A stretch of DNA of 31,893 bases from JAFAVZ01 sp036009105. GTDB taxonomy: Bacteria; Acidobacteriota; Thermoanaerobaculia; Gp7-AA8. A program made the translations under genes and the position numbers. This document shows, piece by piece, positions 31,278-31,893 of the stretch. Location of the stretch: the NCBI GenBank assembly GCA_036009105.1, contig DASYMJ010000079.1:1-31893 (forward strand), in the 5' to 3' direction. Numbering within the stretch: the first letter of the stretch is position 1; each line of letters starts with the position of its first letter. Below the pieces are notes generated by a model, which made no database searches, was not told the DNA's origin, and saw only the letters and a program-made list of their open reading frames with translations.

Positions 31278-31674
31278 TCCGGAGCGCGCGGAGCTCCGGG
31301 CCGCCCTGCGCGAGGTCTCCAAGGCGCTCATCCCGCTGCACCGGGGTCTCATCGACGCGGCGCGCGACGACTACGCGTTCGGGTACGCACCGGTGGAGAG
31401 CCCGACCCACCTGCTGCGGCTCCTCAACGACGACCCTTTCTTCGCCTGGCTCAAGCCGATGACGACGCTGATCGTCGACATCGACGAAATGGCGCGCGCC
31501 GATTTCGATCGTCCGGCAGCCGATGCCATCGCGGCCCGCCTGGACCGCTTCTTCGGTGCGAACGTCGATCCGGCCTTCGCGGAGCGCTACGTCCCCATCC
31601 TGCAGCGCGATGTCGACGTTGCGGTAGGCCACGCGGCAGTGCGGCAGGCCTTGCAGAGACTGCGCGGGCGTTAG
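31231..31674 (+). CDS. Small conserved-looking protein of unknown function
   Basis: This 147-aa helical protein contains LREVSKALIPLHRGLIDAAR, then SPTHLLRLLNDDPFFAWLKP and a MTTLIVDIDEMAR stretch. A similar 'LLQLL..DP.FAWLRPLS.LIV.IDE' pattern is familiar from unannotated proteins in other phyla, but I know no function. No signal or TM. It overlaps the end of the CHAT gene by 47 bases (17 if the second ATG at 31261 is used), so it is the last gene of the operon. Confidence 0.7.
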   Translation: MDRDAYFRRTMHTPDDPERAELRAALREVSKALIPLHRGLIDAARDDYAFGYAPVESPTHLLRLLNDDPFFAWLKPMTTLIVDIDEMARADFDRPAADAIAARLDRFFGANVDPAFAERYVPILQRDVDVAVGHAAVRQALQRLRGR

Positions 31675-31683
31675 CACCCCGGT

Positions 31684-31760
31684 TGGTCTCCCCGGCAGGG
31701 CTCGAACCTGCGACCCACAGCTTAGAAGGCTGTTGCTCTGTCCAGCTGAGCTACGGGGAG
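31684..31760 (-). tRNA. tRNA-Arg (anticodon UCU)
   Basis: Acceptor CTCCCCG/CGGGGAG, D-arm AGCTCAGCTGGACAGAGC, anticodon stem ACAGC/GCTGT with loop CTTCTAA (anticodon TCT), T-arm GCAGGTTCGAGCCCTGC, encoded CCA. It reads AGA/AGG. It is convergent with the CHAT operon, 9 bases from its end. Confidence 0.97.
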
Positions 31761-31767
31761 GGAGGGG

Positions 31768-31852
31768 GAATTGAAAATGAAAAATTGAAAATTGAAAATT
31801 GAAAGTGAAGAAAGCAACTCCGCACATTTTCAATTTCTTCAATTTTCAATTC
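31768..31852. repeat. Family C AATTGAAA inverted repeat
   Basis: The left side has GAATTGAAAATG and three AATTGAAA units; the right side has CATTTTCAATTTC and TTTTCAATTC in reverse. It occupies the whole spacer between two tRNA genes and matches the copy at 20251-20340 upstream of dnaX. Confidence 0.85.
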
Positions 31853-31865
31853 CGTAGCTCTCCAT

Positions 31866-31893
31866 TGGTCGGGGCGAGAGGATTCGAACCTCC
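31866..31893 (-). tRNA. 3' end of a tRNA gene, perhaps tRNA-Pro (cut by window edge)
   Basis: The minus strand shows GGAGGTTCGAATCCTC (T-arm), then CGCCCCG and ACCA, which is the 3' part of a tRNA with acceptor strand CGGGGCG. That acceptor is common in tRNA-Pro, but the anticodon is outside the window. Confidence 0.75.

Noticed and set aside
20251..31852. CRISPR array suggested by the regular AATTGAAA units and by the CHAT-sigma similarity to type III-E systems
   Set aside because: The units are 8 bases with no unique spacers, and there is no cas gene in the window.

Overview
The window comes from a high-GC bacterium. The gene style points to Acidobacteriota, possibly a Thermoanaerobaculia-like lineage: a Ser/Thr kinase fused to a TolB-like domain and TPRs, a very large TPR/sigma-54 activator, secreted blade-repeat proteins, and a paired MglA/MglB switch. 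This placement is an inference from gene content. No rRNA or marker-tree evidence is present.

Layout. 1-4.9 kb holds a partial lipoprotein gene, an RDD membrane protein, and a minus-strand block. That block has an inositol-monophosphatase-like enzyme and a 3-methyladenine DNA glycosylase, ending in a broken yigZ gene, and a metzincin-like HExxH protein with a small partner gene. 5-13.9 kb holds two large signalling proteins (the kinase-TolB-TPR protein and a degenerate-kinase/TPR/sigma-54 activator), a secreted repeat protein, and a lipoprotein with two aspartic-protease (retropepsin-like) active sites. 13.9-20.5 kb is a housekeeping block on the minus strand: 4.5S RNA, dnaX, ybaB, recR, mglB, mglA, yvcK, glmU. 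20.5-24.7 kb has an arsR-quinone oxidoreductase pair with a clear palindromic operator, divergent from a Thr/Ser dehydratase-RidA pair, then two secreted proteins. 24.9-25.8 kb is a compact tRNA-Arg(ACG)-tadA-tRNA-Ser(CGA)-tRNA-Ser(GGA) unit. In it, tadA sits beside the gene for its own tRNA substrate and its 3' end runs into the next tRNA.

26.0-31.7 kb is the most interesting part: one apparent plus-strand operon. It encodes an ECF sigma factor, a two-TM protein resembling SLATT effectors, a zinc-finger anti-sigma with one TM and an exported domain, an unrecognised 283-aa protein, a TPR-CHAT caspase-like protease with an N-terminal export/anchor segment, and a small unknown protein. A strong hairpin plus T-tract lies just upstream of the sigma gene. 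Together these suggest a stress or conflict switch in which a CHAT protease, an anti-sigma and a sigma factor are linked. This is conceptually reminiscent of the CHAT-protease/anti-sigma/ECF logic of type III-E CRISPR (Csx29-Csx30-sigma), but there are no CRISPR genes here.

Three families of dispersed palindromic elements (A: GGGCCGGCT-AGCCGGCCC; B: GTGTCATCCTGAG-CTCAGGATGACAC; C: AATTGAAA tracts) lie at gene ends. They supply stop codons to several genes, and one copy is read in frame inside dnaX.
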